DNA of 37,865 nt from Candidatus Gastranaerophilales bacterium (GTDB lineage: Bacteria > Cyanobacteriota > Vampirovibrionia > Gastranaerophilales > Gastranaerophilaceae), in the NCBI GenBank assembly GCA_944325895.1, contig CALVCA010000014.1, positions 1 to 37,865 on the forward strand. The letters run 5' to 3'. The notes under the pieces were generated by a model. It was not told the origin of the DNA, did not search any database, and worked only from the letters and a program-made list of their open reading frames with translations. The position numbers were made by a program, and so were the translations under genes. Below are positions 6,658 through 15,376 of the stretch, in pieces (position 1 is the stretch's first letter; the number at the start of each line of letters is the position of its first letter).

Positions 6658-7566
6658 ATGAATTTGACCCATATTTTCACGGATCCGCCGATTTTAATTG
6701 TTATAATAACATTTATAACATCAATTATTTTTTGTATAAGAAAATATATCTTTGTTAATAAAAATTTAAAAATTTTTCTGTCTTTTTTAGTAAATTTTAA
6801 AAAAAGCGACTTAAATTTTCGATTTAAAGAAATAGATGAATGGATGTGTGCAAATCCATATGTCGCAGGCACATGGCTTGAATTTAAAAATACTCTTATT
6901 TTTTCAGAATCAGTAGCTTTAAAAAATGAGGACAACGATTTAACGTATCAAGATGTTTCATCAACTGTCCAAAACATCCAAACAACTGTAGATCCGCTAT
7001 ATTTTTTCAACGAAGAAAGTTTGGTTACTTCAAAATATAATTCCAAACTTTTGGGTCAAATTCCTACAATATTGACAGGTTTCGGACCACTGTTTACGTT
7101 TTTAAATATTGCAATAGCTTTTGGTAAAATAGACTTTTCGACACAAGAAAGAACCATCGCATCAGTAGCGGGCTTGATGAGCAGCATGCAGACTGCGGCA
7201 TTGGTTTCAGTTATTGCGGTAGGATCTTCACTTACCTTTATAATTATTGAAAAATTACTATACGGTCAAAAATGTGCAGGACCGCTTGCTAAAGTTACGG
7301 AAACAATAGCTCATTTATTTGACAATATTTCTTCCGAAAAATTCTTGTTTGAACTTTTAAGAGAAACAAAAATACAAAACAATGCTGTATCAAACTTAAT
7401 AATAGCAATGCCAAATCATTTTAAAACAGCTCTAAATGCCGGTATTGCAAGTAATCTTGTACCATATTTGGAAAATTTAATTTTTGGAATTAATCAAATG
7501 AACAAACAACTTAAAGAAAATGCAAAATTGAGCGGATCCTCTGATTCGGTAGATGAACTATTTTAA
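6658..7566 (+). CDS. MotA/TolQ/ExbB-type proton channel protein, ZorA-like
   Basis: A 302-aa inner-membrane protein. TM1 is at ~11-27, followed by a cytosolic loop of about 100 residues with DPLYFFNEES. TM2 is at ~137-156 (PTILTGFGPLFTFLNIAIAF) and TM3 at ~179-200 (TAALVSVIAVGSSLTFIIIEKL). The paired last helices resemble MotA/TolQ/ExbB channel subunits, and the FF-N-E and GFG-LFTFL contexts most resemble ZorA of Zorya defence systems. Unlike ZorA it has only ~100 residues after TM3, so the long intracellular tail is missing. With the OmpA-type protein 10 bp downstream it should form a cell-wall-anchored, ion-driven stator complex. No flagellar genes are present. ExbB/TolQ-like is the alternative. 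Confidence 0.75.
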   Translation: MNLTHIFTDPPILIVIITFITSIIFCIRKYIFVNKNLKIFLSFLVNFKKSDLNFRFKEIDEWMCANPYVAGTWLEFKNTLIFSESVALKNEDNDLTYQDVSSTVQNIQTTVDPLYFFNEESLVTSKYNSKLLGQIPTILTGFGPLFTFLNIAIAFGKIDFSTQERTIASVAGLMSSMQTAALVSVIAVGSSLTFIIIEKLLYGQKCAGPLAKVTETIAHLFDNISSEKFLFELLRETKIQNNAVSNLIIAMPNHFKTALNAGIASNLVPYLENLIFGINQMNKQLKENAKLSGSSDSVDELF

Positions 7567-7576
7567 AAGGTGATAA

Positions 7577-8260
7577 ATGGCAATTTTCGGTAAAAAAAAT
7601 AAAGCAGCAGAAGGCAGTGACAATATATTTTGGACGACAATGGCAGACTTGCTACTAGGTTTGGCAATTATTTTTATGACATTGTTTGTCCTTGCAATGA
7701 CCGGTTTTTCACAGAATGCAGTTCAACAAAAACAAGAACAAATTAAGGTTTCGGAAGAATTAACGGAAAAACTTAAAAAAGAGAATATTAATGCTGAAGT
7801 CGATAAAATGACCGGCGATATAAAAATTTCTGATTTAGAGCTTTTTGATGTAAACAGTTTTCAACTCTCACCTAAAGGAAAAGCTTATTTAGACAAATTG
7901 ATACCTATATATATCAATACCATATTCGCAAACAAAGACTTATTAAATGGCATTGAATTTATAGTTATACAAGGGCATACAGATTCTCAATCTTTTCAAG
8001 GTTTAAAAACAAAAGATGAACAGTTCGTTAAAAATATGGAATTAAGCTTAAAACGTGCAAATTCTGTTGCTGAATACCTGTTTAAAACCAACTATAACAA
8101 AACATACAGTCCGAAATTACGAGAACTGCTTGTTGTAGAAGGCAAAAGTTTTAGTGAACCGGTTATAGTGAACGGGAAAGAAGATTACGCAAAAAGCAGA
8201 CGTGTAGAATTAAAATTAACTGTCAAACGCTGGGATATATTACAGGCATTCGGGTTTTAA
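7577..8260 (+). CDS. MotB/ZorB-like OmpA-domain membrane protein
   Basis: A 227-aa protein. It has a cytosolic N-terminus and one TM helix at ~22-44 ([20 protein letters not shown]) containing Asp24, which matches the proton-carrying Asp of MotB and ZorB. A short coiled linker follows, then an OmpA-like peptidoglycan-binding domain at ~85-218 with GHTD (Asp136), [11 protein letters not shown] (Arg160) and a C-terminal SRRVEL strand. Together with the channel subunit 10 bp upstream it forms the expected two-part stator. AAAGGTG precedes the ATG. The [11 protein letters not shown] helix reads closer to ZorB (DLMTGLM type) than to flagellar MotB (my recollection of the families, not a search). 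No ZorC, ZorD or ZorE follows, so a complete Zorya system is not supported. Confidence 0.8.
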   Translation: MAIFGKKNKAAEGSDNIFWTTMADLLLGLAIIFMTLFVLAMTGFSQNAVQQKQEQIKVSEELTEKLKKENINAEVDKMTGDIKISDLELFDVNSFQLSPKGKAYLDKLIPIYINTIFANKDLLNGIEFIVIQGHTDSQSFQGLKTKDEQFVKNMELSLKRANSVAEYLFKTNYNKTYSPKLRELLVVEGKSFSEPVIVNGKEDYAKSRRVELKLTVKRWDILQAFGF

Positions 8261-8261
8261 T

Positions 8262-9617
8262 ATGATAAAAGAAGAACTAATACTTGAAACTATTAATATG
8301 ATACGGTTATATAATCTTGATATAAGAACCGTAACGCTTGCAATAAGTTTAAGGGACTGCATTTCAGACGATGTAGATATCGTTTGTAAAAAAATCTACA
8401 ACAAGATTACACAATATGCAAAAAATTTAGTTAAATATGCAAACGAATTGGAAAATGACTATTCAATTCCAATAATCAATAAACGTATTGCAGTGACACC
8501 TATTTCAATAATAGGCGAATCATGCAGTAATCCTGATTATGTTAAAATAGGCAAAACATTGGACAGAGCCGCTTCGGACGTAGGAGTAAATTTTGTAGGA
8601 GGATTTTCGGCACTTGTCGAAAAAGGATGTACCAAAGGTGATAAACTACTCATTGAAGCAATTCCCGAAACATTGGCACAAACAGAAAAGTTATGTGCAT
8701 CAGTAAACCTGGCATCATCAAAAGCAGGAATAAATATGGATGCTGTTCTTAAAATGGCAGATATAATAAAAAAGACGGCACATTTAACAAAAGACGGAGT
8801 AGGAGCGGCAAAACTTGTTTGTTTCTGCAACTCTGCCAGTGATAATCCTTTTATGGCAGGAGCATATTGCGGTTACGGAGAACCTGAATGTGCATTAAAT
8901 GTTGGTGTATCCGGTCCTGGGGTTGTCAGAGCCGCAATCGACTCAATGCCAAAAAATGCGGATATGGGCGAACTTTCAAACAAAATAAAACAAATCGCCT
9001 ATAAAATCACTGCAACCGGTGAACTTATAGGCAGAAAACTTGCCCAAAAACTTGACATACCGTTTGGAGTAATTGACCTTTCGCTTGCTCCGACACCTGC
9101 AAAAGGCGATAGTGTTGCCGGAATTTTTCAGGCAATGGGGCTGGAACATGCAGGAGCTCACGGCACAACCGCCGCTCTTGCAATGCTTAATGATGCGGTT
9201 AAAAAAGGCGGAGTTATGGCAAGTTCACATGTTGGCGGGCTTTCAGGGGCATTTATTCCCGTATCGGAAGATTCTGGAATGATTGAAGCTGCTGCAAATA
9301 ATTACATAACATTTGACAAACTTGAGGCAATGACATCAGTCTGCTCCGTAGGACTTGATATGATAGCAATCCCGGGTGATACTCCGGTGTCTACAATAGC
9401 AGGCATTATAGCAGATGAAATGGCTATCGGAATGATTAATAAAAAAACAACTGCTGTAAGACTTATTCCTGTTGCTGGAAAAACTGTCGGCGACAAAGTT
9501 GTATACGGCGGGCTTATGGGCGAAGCACCGATTATGGCAGTTAACGGTCTTTCTTCAGAAAAATTTGTATGCCGTGGCGGCAGAATTCCGGCACCTATAC
9601 ACAGTCTAAATAATTAA
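8262..9617 (+). CDS. UPF0210 (DUF711/PFL) family protein
   Basis: A 451-aa cytosolic protein of the conserved UPF0210 family, whose biochemical function is not established. The family signature is clear: [12 protein letters not shown] near the N-terminus, [68 protein letters not shown] and [10 protein letters not shown] at the end. The length is normal. It starts one base after the stop of the OmpA-type gene without its own Shine-Dalgarno, so translation is probably coupled. In many bacteria this family sits beside a small ACT-domain protein; none is present here. Co-transcription with the stator pair is evident, but a functional link is unproven. Confidence 0.9.
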   Translation: MIKEELILETINMIRLYNLDIRTVTLAISLRDCISDDVDIVCKKIYNKITQYAKNLVKYANELENDYSIPIINKRIAVTPISIIGESCSNPDYVKIGKTLDRAASDVGVNFVGGFSALVEKGCTKGDKLLIEAIPETLAQTEKLCASVNLASSKAGINMDAVLKMADIIKKTAHLTKDGVGAAKLVCFCNSASDNPFMAGAYCGYGEPECALNVGVSGPGVVRAAIDSMPKNADMGELSNKIKQIAYKITATGELIGRKLAQKLDIPFGVIDLSLAPTPAKGDSVAGIFQAMGLEHAGAHGTTAALAMLNDAVKKGGVMASSHVGGLSGAFIPVSEDSGMIEAAANNYITFDKLEAMTSVCSVGLDMIAIPGDTPVSTIAGIIADEMAIGMINKKTTAVRLIPVAGKTVGDKVVYGGLMGEAPIMAVNGLSSEKFVCRGGRIPAPIHSLNN

Positions 9618-9627
9618 GGTAAACAGT

Positions 9628-9957
9628 ATGGCAAAAACTCTCAATGAATTTTCCAATTCATTAAAAGAATTTATATCAAACAATCAAGATGCTCATTCGG
9701 GGTCAATCAGTAAGCATTTATATAACAATTTAAAATTTGAAATAGTTGATCCAAGAACTTCTAAAACACCGCAAATTTTAATAAGTATAGGAATGTCTGA
9801 AGCAACATTCAACGTAATTACAGGAGAAAAAACATCAGGCGGCTTAGGACCTACCGAAAAATATGTTTACAGATGGATGGATAAAGGTTCAAATAAAGAA
9901 GAACTGCGTGAATTGTTAAAACAAGCTCAAAAAAATGTAGGAAAAGCTAATGTGTAA
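9628..9957 (+). CDS. Hypothetical 109-aa protein
   Basis: A soluble 109-aa protein of unknown family. A helical, polar N-terminus (KTLNEFSNSLKEFIS) is followed by a likely beta region (NLKFEIVDP, PQILISIGMSEATFNVITG), a glycine-rich turn (TSGGLGPTEKYVYRW) and a C-terminal helix (NKEELRELLKQAQKN). It is 10 bp downstream of the UPF0210 gene with a weak AAGGT before the ATG, so it is probably the last gene of that operon. Its last 11 bases overlap the end of the convergent uvrC. I would not guess a function. Confidence 0.65.
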   Translation: MAKTLNEFSNSLKEFISNNQDAHSGSISKHLYNNLKFEIVDPRTSKTPQILISIGMSEATFNVITGEKTSGGLGPTEKYVYRWMDKGSNKEELRELLKQAQKNVGKANV

Positions 9958-11611
9958 AATTTTTCATCGCCTTTGCCCTTAATTGTCGGTGATACGTAAT
10001 AGCAAATCTGTGTGCTTCATCTCTTATCCTTTGGAATAAAAACAAGGCACTTGAATTTCTCGGCAATATAACAGGTTTTGATTTCCCCGGCAAAAATACT
10101 TCTTCATTACGCTTTGCCAAACTTACAACATCAATATCTTTAACTCCTAATTCTCTGACAATTTCCATAACACTTGACAATTGACCTTTTCCGCCGTCTA
10201 TTATTATCAAATCCGGTTTTTCCCATTTCTTTTCACCTAAATGGGTTAATCTGCGGGTCAAAACTTCTTTCATAGAAAGAAAATCATCAGGTTTGCCTTC
10301 TGTTGAATTGACTTTAAATTTTCTGTATTCGGATTTTTTCTTTACACCATTTACAAATGTAACCATAGAAGCAACCGTATTGGTGCCTTGTATATGCGAA
10401 ATATCATAACATTCAATTCTGTGAGGGAAATTCTTAAGATGCAATTTTTCTGCCAAATATGCCCCTATTTCATTAAAATCATCCCGAATTTTTGCCATTT
10501 TTATTATTTTAGCATTTTGTAAAACTACATCAGCATTTTTATCTGCAAGCATTTGTAATTCTTTTCCCTGTACTGATTTTCCATAGCTTATTTTTACCTT
10601 TTTTTGTGCCAAAATCTGCAGCCATTCTTCATATAAAGCCTTATCACCTACAGCCTCCAATTCATTTGAAACAATCTTATCAGGATAACCTAATGTCAGT
10701 GTACTATAATACTCTTTAAAGAATGTTGCAAAAAACTCAGTACGATCTTCTTCTTCAACATTATAAACAAAATCTTTTTTATCAATTAAACGGCCTTCCC
10801 TTATCATTAAAATTACAATAGCAAATATACCGTCATCTGCCGCCAATGAAATTACGTCTTCGTTAAGCTTGGTATTTTCATAAACAACTTTTTGCTTTTC
10901 TAAAGTCTTTTTTAAATCAAGATAACTGTCTCGAAGCCTTGCTGCCTTTTCAAATTGCAAATTGTCAGAATATTTTTGAATTTGTTCCATTAATTGTTTC
11001 ATTAATTCGGATTGTTTACCGGATAAAAATAATTCTGCCTGATGTACAACAGCCTTATATTCCTCACTTGTAACCAAATTTTGACACGGTGCAAGACACC
11101 TGCCAATATGATAATAAAGACAAGGTCTATCCTTAAATTTCGGAGTTCTACACTGTTTTAAAGGGAAAATCTTTTTTAAAAAATCAAGAGTGGAATGCAT
11201 TGCACGAATATCAGTATAAGGACCGTAATATCTACCCTTTTCAGGATTAAGATTTTTTTTACGTACAATTGAAATCCGGGGAAAATCTTCATCCGTAACC
11301 AAAAAATACGGATACTTTTTATCGTCTTTTAAAAGAATATTATAGCGGGGTTTATGTTTTTTTATCAGATGACTTTCTAAAATTAACGCTTCAACCTCAG
11401 TATTAGTTATAATATATTCTAATCTGTCAATTTGTGAAACTAAAACCTGTACTTTTACGCTGTCATGTTTTTTGGTAAAATAACTTTTTACCCTGCGTTT
11501 TAAAATTTTTGCCTTTCCGACATAAATTATTTCATTATCCTTGTTATAATAAATATAGCAGCCGGGTAATGACGGTAATAATTTTAAACTCTCTTTCAGC
11601 TTTTCATTCAT
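9947..11611 (-). CDS. uvrC: UvrC, excinuclease ABC subunit C, without HhH domain
   Basis: A 554-aa nucleotide excision repair nuclease that makes both incisions with UvrB. It has a GIY-YIG N-terminal nuclease domain (GCYIYYNKDNEIIYVGKAKILKRRV), CRTPKFKDRPCLYYHIGRCLAPC with the cysteine cluster, a UVR domain at ~200-235, and the RNase H-like C-terminal nuclease (YDISHIQGTNTVASMV, IIIDGGKGQL, RDEAHRFAITYHR). It stops right after that last motif, so the usual tandem helix-hairpin-helix DNA-binding domain is absent. No remnant of it is seen in other frames downstream. Stop codons of uvrC and the convergent small gene overlap. There is no Shine-Dalgarno; a TTGCAG-17-TATAAT promoter ends 7 bases before the ATG. 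Confidence 0.95.
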   Translation of the reverse strand: MNEKLKESLKLLPSLPGCYIYYNKDNEIIYVGKAKILKRRVKSYFTKKHDSVKVQVLVSQIDRLEYIITNTEVEALILESHLIKKHKPRYNILLKDDKKYPYFLVTDEDFPRISIVRKKNLNPEKGRYYGPYTDIRAMHSTLDFLKKIFPLKQCRTPKFKDRPCLYYHIGRCLAPCQNLVTSEEYKAVVHQAELFLSGKQSELMKQLMEQIQKYSDNLQFEKAARLRDSYLDLKKTLEKQKVVYENTKLNEDVISLAADDGIFAIVILMIREGRLIDKKDFVYNVEEEDRTEFFATFFKEYYSTLTLGYPDKIVSNELEAVGDKALYEEWLQILAQKKVKISYGKSVQGKELQMLADKNADVVLQNAKIIKMAKIRDDFNEIGAYLAEKLHLKNFPHRIECYDISHIQGTNTVASMVTFVNGVKKKSEYRKFKVNSTEGKPDDFLSMKEVLTRRLTHLGEKKWEKPDLIIIDGGKGQLSSVMEIVRELGVKDIDVVSLAKRNEEVFLPGKSKPVILPRNSSALFLFQRIRDEAHRFAITYHRQLRAKAMKNFTH

Positions 11612-11618
11612 CTACTAT

Positions 11619-11647
11619 ATTATATAATTCTTCAAAAAATCCTGCAA
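11619..11647 (-). promoter_or_regulatory. uvrC promoter, probable leaderless start
   Basis: On the minus strand TTGCAG (11647-11642) and TATAAT (11624-11619) are 17 bases apart. Only 7 bases separate the -10 box from the uvrC ATG, so the expected transcription start is at or within a base or two of the A of ATG. No ribosome-binding site could be transcribed. Confidence 0.65.
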
Positions 11648-11666
11648 CTTTTCAATCAGTTTATTA

Positions 11667-11672
11667 TATAAT
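11667..11672 (+). promoter_or_regulatory. rex -10 box next to its ATG
   Basis: TATAAT is followed by 6 bases and then the rex ATG at 11679. The -35 region is poor. This again predicts a leaderless mRNA. It is divergent from the uvrC promoter within a 67-bp gap. Confidence 0.5.
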
Positions 11673-11678
11673 TAAATT

Positions 11679-12296
11679 ATGGATACAAAAATTTCAGACA
11701 AAGTAATTAACAGATTAACCCTTTATCATTGTATACTGCAAGATTTTCTAAATAAAGGTGAAACTTATATTTCAAGCGGTCAAATAGCTGCGTTACTGGA
11801 TATTGACGATTCGCAAGTCAGAAAAGACATAAGTATACTTAATAATTCAGGCAAATCTAGAATAGGTTATATAGTAAAAGAATTAAAAAAATCAATAGAA
11901 ACAACTTTAGGATTTTCAAAAACAAAAAAAGCTTTTATAGTGGGAGCCGGTAACTTGGGTATGGCCCTTGCCAAATATGATAACTTTGCAAATTACGGTC
12001 TGAACATTATTGCCCTGTTCGATAACGATAAAAAGAAAATAGGCACCACAATAAACAATAAACTCTTGATATTGGATATAAATAAACTTCCGAACCTCGC
12101 TAGAAAAAACAATGTGGATATTGCTATATTAACTGTTCCTGGACAATATGCTCAACAAACTGCTAATTTTTTAGTTTCTGCAAAAATAAAATATATTTGG
12201 AATTTTACACCTACTGTTTTAAGTGTTCCTAAAGACGTTCAAGTTTGGAATGAAAATTTAATGGGTAATTTCCTCCAATTCACTTACAACATTTAA
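11679..12296 (+). CDS. rex: Rex, redox-sensing transcriptional repressor
   Basis: A 205-aa cytosolic repressor that senses the NADH/NAD+ ratio and controls fermentation and electron-flow genes. A winged-helix domain at ~10-70 (SSGQIAALLDIDDSQVRKDISI) is followed by a Rossmann domain with VGAGNLGMALAKY at ~88-100, the acidic end of the second strand (ALFDNDKKKIG), and the C-terminal swapped helix (ENLMGNFLQFTYNI). The length is normal. There is no Shine-Dalgarno, and TATAAT lies 6 bases before the ATG, so a leaderless transcript is likely. Its 3' end overlaps coaX by 39 bases tail to tail. I found no convincing Rex operator in front of any gene in the window. Confidence 0.95.
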   Translation: MDTKISDKVINRLTLYHCILQDFLNKGETYISSGQIAALLDIDDSQVRKDISILNNSGKSRIGYIVKELKKSIETTLGFSKTKKAFIVGAGNLGMALAKYDNFANYGLNIIALFDNDKKKIGTTINNKLLILDINKLPNLARKNNVDIAILTVPGQYAQQTANFLVSAKIKYIWNFTPTVLSVPKDVQVWNENLMGNFLQFTYNI

Positions 12297-13037
12297 ATTA
12301 TAAAGATGTCTTAACCCTTCAAGTGTCAAAGTAGGATTTATATAATCAAACGGTCTTTCCAAATAATTTGCTATCAATCCTGAATAACCGCCAGTTGCCA
12401 CAAAAACAGCTTTTTGTCCCAATTCTTTTTCACACTGTCTGACCAATCCGTCTATCATACATCCTGCACCGCGAATTACACCCGACAAAATCGCATCAAC
12501 CGTATTGTGACCTATTGCCTTGGAGGATATTGCAACATCAATTCTTGGCAATTTTGAAGTAAATTTATTTAATGCATTCATTTGTAATTTTAAACCTGGG
12601 GCTATAATTCCTCCGATAAACTCTCCTTCTGCATTTATTATGTCAAAAGTGGTAGCTGTACCGAAATCAACAACAATTGTAGGTTTTTTATATAAAATAT
12701 ATGCTCCTGCAGCATTTGCTATCCTGTCAGCCCCTACTTCATCGGGAAAATCCGTTTTTATTTTAACACCTGTATTAATTTTATTAGTCAAAAATATCGG
12801 TTCTATATTAAAAATATTTTTTACTGCTCCTATAAATTTATCATTAAGTTCTTCTACAACAGAGCCAATAATACAGCCATCAATTTTAAAATCTTTAAAT
12901 AAAGATTTTAACAATACCTCATATTCATCCTGTGACAAATCTTTATCAGAAGCAAGCCTGAATTCTTCTACCAAAGCTTCATTGTCAAAAAGTCCGAGCG
13001 TTATATTTGTATTTCCTATATCTGAAGTTAATAACAT
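12258..13037 (-). CDS. coaX: CoaX, type III pantothenate kinase
   Basis: A 259-aa cytosolic enzyme that phosphorylates pantothenate in the first step of coenzyme A synthesis. Type III features are DIGNTNITLGLF at the N-terminus (phosphate-binding motif), VGADRIANAAGA, VDFGTATTFDI, GGIIAPGLKLQMNAL and ATGGYSGLIA. The length is normal. The start is fixed by the conserved N-terminus. No Shine-Dalgarno is present; the ATG comes directly after the T run of an upstream intrinsic terminator, an unusual arrangement. The 3' end overlaps rex. Confidence 0.95.
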   Translation of the reverse strand: MLLTSDIGNTNITLGLFDNEALVEEFRLASDKDLSQDEYEVLLKSLFKDFKIDGCIIGSVVEELNDKFIGAVKNIFNIEPIFLTNKINTGVKIKTDFPDEVGADRIANAAGAYILYKKPTIVVDFGTATTFDIINAEGEFIGGIIAPGLKLQMNALNKFTSKLPRIDVAISSKAIGHNTVDAILSGVIRGAGCMIDGLVRQCEKELGQKAVFVATGGYSGLIANYLERPFDYINPTLTLEGLRHLYNLNVVSELEEITH

Positions 13038-13060
13038 AAAAAAGTCCCTTTACAGGGACT
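13038..13060 (-). terminator. Terminator abutting the coaX start codon
   Basis: On the minus strand AGTCCCT and AGGGACT form a 7-bp stem with a 4-base loop, followed by six T and then at once by the coaX ATG. It would end the small upstream gene at 13091-13288. TATAAA/TAAAAT-like bases just before the hairpin may be the coaX -10 box, placing part of the hairpin in the coaX leader. Confidence 0.7.
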
Positions 13061-13090
13061 ATTTTATATCAAACAAATTTTTTGTAAAAC

Positions 13091-13288
13091 TTATGCATTC
13101 GCCGAATCAGTAAATACGCTGATACCGGAAGTATTTACATAACCTTCGGGATTTGCGTTGTAAGCAACAAATGCCGATTGGGTAGGTTGTTTTATTTTAT
13201 CTTTTTTTAATGGATCTGATAAAGAATATGCAACCCTATCCGTAGGTTCAAAATTATTAAATTTTACTCCGTCAATTTTACTGTTCAT
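13091..13288 (-). CDS. Small hypothetical protein, 65 aa
   Basis: A 65-aa polar protein (MNSKIDGVKFNNFEPTDR ... SGISVFTDSANA) with no membrane segment, cysteines or recognisable domain. It is credible because GAGGAG lies 7 bases before the ATG and an intrinsic terminator follows the stop at 13038-13060, so it looks like a complete monocistronic unit between sdaAA and coaX. The function is unknown. Confidence 0.6.
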   Translation of the reverse strand: MNSKIDGVKFNNFEPTDRVAYSLSDPLKKDKIKQPTQSAFVAYNANPEGYVNTSGISVFTDSANA

Positions 13289-13349
13289 TTTTATACTCCT
13301 CGTTAATATACTATATACATATAAAGTATTTATTTAACGAAAAATTTAC

Positions 13350-13366
13350 CGATTTCAATAAAATCG
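13350..13366 (-). terminator. Terminator after sdaAA
   Basis: CGATTT and AAATCG form a 6-bp stem with a 5-base loop immediately after the sdaAA stop codon. On the minus strand it is followed by GTAAATTTTTCG. It is modest but well placed. Confidence 0.5.
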
Positions 13367-14257
13367 TTACATTTCTTTACAATTAAACAGTTTATCTTGG
13401 AGTTTTAAAGCTGTTTTAGTTCTTGCAAGCCCGCCCAAAGAACTTTCTTTTAAAGCCGGTGACATTAATTGACCAGTTTGATCCATAGCATCGACAACTT
13501 CATCCACCGGGATTTTTGTTTCGACATCCGACATAGCAAGTTCACATGCAGTCATTGCATGAATAGCCAAAAACGGATTTCGTTTAACACAAGGAACTTC
13601 AACCAAACCGCAAACAGGATCACAGGTAAGTCCCAAAATATTTTTCAAGGCTAAACCAACGGCATTTAAAACTTGATTAGGGTTACCGCCTAAAAGCTGC
13701 GTAACGGCACCGGCAGCCATTGCTGATGCAACACCGCATTCTGCCTGACAACCGGCTACGGCACCGGCTAAAGATACTTTTGCAGAAATTATTCTGCCAA
13801 TTTCACCTGCCGTTATAAGAGCATTAACTTCACGTTCTTCCGATATATTAAAATCTTCCGCTACAGCAATAATAACTGACGGAACAATTCCGCAAGAACC
13901 GGCTGTCGGACAGGCAACTATTTTGCCCATACGGATGTTTTCTTCGCTTGTTGCAAGTGCATATGTTGTAATTTTCTCAAATGTTTTACCAAATATAGCC
14001 GGTCTTATAGCAAAACGTTTCTGCAATTTATAACAATCATTGCCGCACATACCGCTCATTGACATTTCCGTAGAATTTAGTCCTGTTCTGATAGCTTCTT
14101 TCATTGCATGAAGGCTTTCAGTTGCACATTTCCTTACTAAATTTACAGGCACTTCGCACCAATCAGATTCATATGCCTGTGCAATCTGCCATATACGTTT
14201 TCTTCTTGCATTACATTCCGCTAACAATTGTTCAAATGTGTTTATACTCTTATCCAT
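13367..14257 (-). CDS. sdaAA: L-serine dehydratase, iron-sulfur alpha subunit
   Basis: A 296-aa catalytic subunit of the oxygen-sensitive [4Fe-4S] L-serine dehydratase, which converts serine to pyruvate and ammonia. Cluster and active-site motifs are CPTAGSCGIVPS, GCQAECGVASAMAA, LTCDPVCGLVEVPCVKRN and the C-terminal LGGLARTKTALKL. The length fits the two-subunit (Bacillus/Clostridium-type) enzyme. It overlaps the beta-subunit gene by 8 bases, so the pair is translationally coupled, and a hairpin terminator follows directly. The enzyme suits an anaerobic, amino-acid-fermenting life. Confidence 0.95.
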   Translation of the reverse strand: MDKSINTFEQLLAECNARRKRIWQIAQAYESDWCEVPVNLVRKCATESLHAMKEAIRTGLNSTEMSMSGMCGNDCYKLQKRFAIRPAIFGKTFEKITTYALATSEENIRMGKIVACPTAGSCGIVPSVIIAVAEDFNISEEREVNALITAGEIGRIISAKVSLAGAVAGCQAECGVASAMAAGAVTQLLGGNPNQVLNAVGLALKNILGLTCDPVCGLVEVPCVKRNPFLAIHAMTACELAMSDVETKIPVDEVVDAMDQTGQLMSPALKESSLGGLARTKTALKLQDKLFNCKEM

Positions 14258-14921
14258 CTATCGTACCAATTTTCTTTATATAACTTACAAAATATACTTT
14301 ATCCATTTTTTTAACAGAATCAATAACATCCTTATCTAAATCACCGTCAATACAAATGCACATTGAAGCTTCTTCGCCTTTTGCATATCTGTCGCAGTGT
14401 AAAGATGCGATGTTGATATTTTTTTCCTGAATTAAAGATGTAACTTTTGATATCATACCGGGAATATCTTCATAAACAAGCATTAATGTATTCAATTTTC
14501 CTGTTAATTTTACTGAAAAATCATTTATTTTCCGGACACAAACTTCACCTGCACCTACTGATTCGCCGTATATCCGCATTTCATTATCAAAAATAAAATC
14601 AACTGAATTAGGGTGTTTTTTAAAATCTTCTCCGTATTCAAATTTATAATTAATATTATTTGCTAATTCATCATCAAATATATTTTTTATCCGCCTGTCA
14701 TCTACATCCAATCCCAAAACCCCAGCCAAAAGCCCTTTTTCAGTACCATGACCTTTTCCTGTTTGGGCATATGAATTATACAATTTAAAAGTAACATTCA
14801 GAGGCTCTTTTCCATATATATTTCTTGCCAACAAGCCCAACCGGACTGCACCTGCTGTATGAGAACTTGATGGTCCTATCATTATCGGCGATATTATATC
14901 AAATATTGCTGTCTGTTTCAT
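14250..14921 (-). CDS. sdaAB: L-serine dehydratase, iron-sulfur beta subunit
   Basis: A 223-aa partner of the alpha subunit. The N-terminal beta domain has FDIISPIMIGPSSSHTAGAVRLG, the serine-binding SSSHTAG loop, and GKGHGTEKGLLAG. A C-terminal ACT domain at ~145-220 starts TLMLVYEDIPGMI and probably senses an amino acid. AAGGAG precedes the ATG. It is the first gene of the sda pair. Confidence 0.95.
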   Translation of the reverse strand: MKQTAIFDIISPIMIGPSSSHTAGAVRLGLLARNIYGKEPLNVTFKLYNSYAQTGKGHGTEKGLLAGVLGLDVDDRRIKNIFDDELANNINYKFEYGEDFKKHPNSVDFIFDNEMRIYGESVGAGEVCVRKINDFSVKLTGKLNTLMLVYEDIPGMISKVTSLIQEKNINIASLHCDRYAKGEEASMCICIDGDLDKDVIDSVKKMDKVYFVSYIKKIGTIDG

Positions 14922-15034
14922 AAAAATCTCCTTATTTAATTATAACATCAAAAAGTTTAAAATTTGTAAATATTAATTAAAATAATGCAATAATATTTTT
15001 TTCAATGTTTTTATATATATGTGTAAGGAGTGTT

Positions 15035-15175
15035 ATGTTTAGTCAAGAATTTATGAAATTTTTAATCAATTATCAAAAAGATGATTTCAAACCGGAAAAT
15101 TCGAAAAAAGAAATACATTTTGATTCCAAAAATGGTAAACGTCTTGCTGAAATAGTTTTGACTATCGGTAAATAA
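15035..15175 (+). CDS. Small hypothetical protein, 46 aa
   Basis: A 46-codon frame starting MFSQEFMKFLINYQKDD and ending RLAEIVLTIGK, preceded by AAGGAG at 15025-15030 (4-base spacing). It is hydrophilic, with a helical N-terminus. I recognise no family. The strong ribosome-binding site in otherwise empty sequence is the main support. Confidence 0.45.
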   Translation: MFSQEFMKFLINYQKDDFKPENSKKEIHFDSKNGKRLAEIVLTIGK

Positions 15176-15376
15176 TCACTTATTTTTTGGAACAAAATAT
15201 AATGAATATCCAATCAAGAATTATTTCAATTTCTTCAGATTACATTTGATGTGAACGGAGAACCTGATTTGCTGAAACATTTTTTATTTCGGTTTTGGCA
15301 GCAATACAAAAAATTGTTACCTTTATATGAAAATATCGTACTTCAGCATCTAAATAGGTTTTCGTACCTCAGGCAT
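15176..15376. other. Intergenic, no supported gene
   Basis: A frame opening at GTG near 15251 runs about 55 codons (VNGEPDLLKHFLFRFWQQYKK...) but has no ribosome-binding site and crosses the terminator region. I do not call it. A short imperfect direct repeat, CGTACTTCAGCAT / CGTACCTCAGGCAT, lies around 15340-15375. Confidence 0.3.

Noticed and set aside
6516-6935. N-terminal extension of the 99-aa minus-strand protein to 239 aa
   Set aside because: The extension would cover the promoter and first 90 codons of the channel gene. AGGAG and the ATG at 6515 explain the short form.
6658-8260. Complete Zorya defence system
   Set aside because: Only ZorA-like and ZorB-like parts are present. No ZorC, ZorD helicase or ZorE nuclease is nearby, and the ZorA-like tail is short.
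12520-13113. 197-codon frame opposite coaX
   Set aside because: Antisense shadow of a clearly conserved gene, low-complexity serine-rich product, no start signals.
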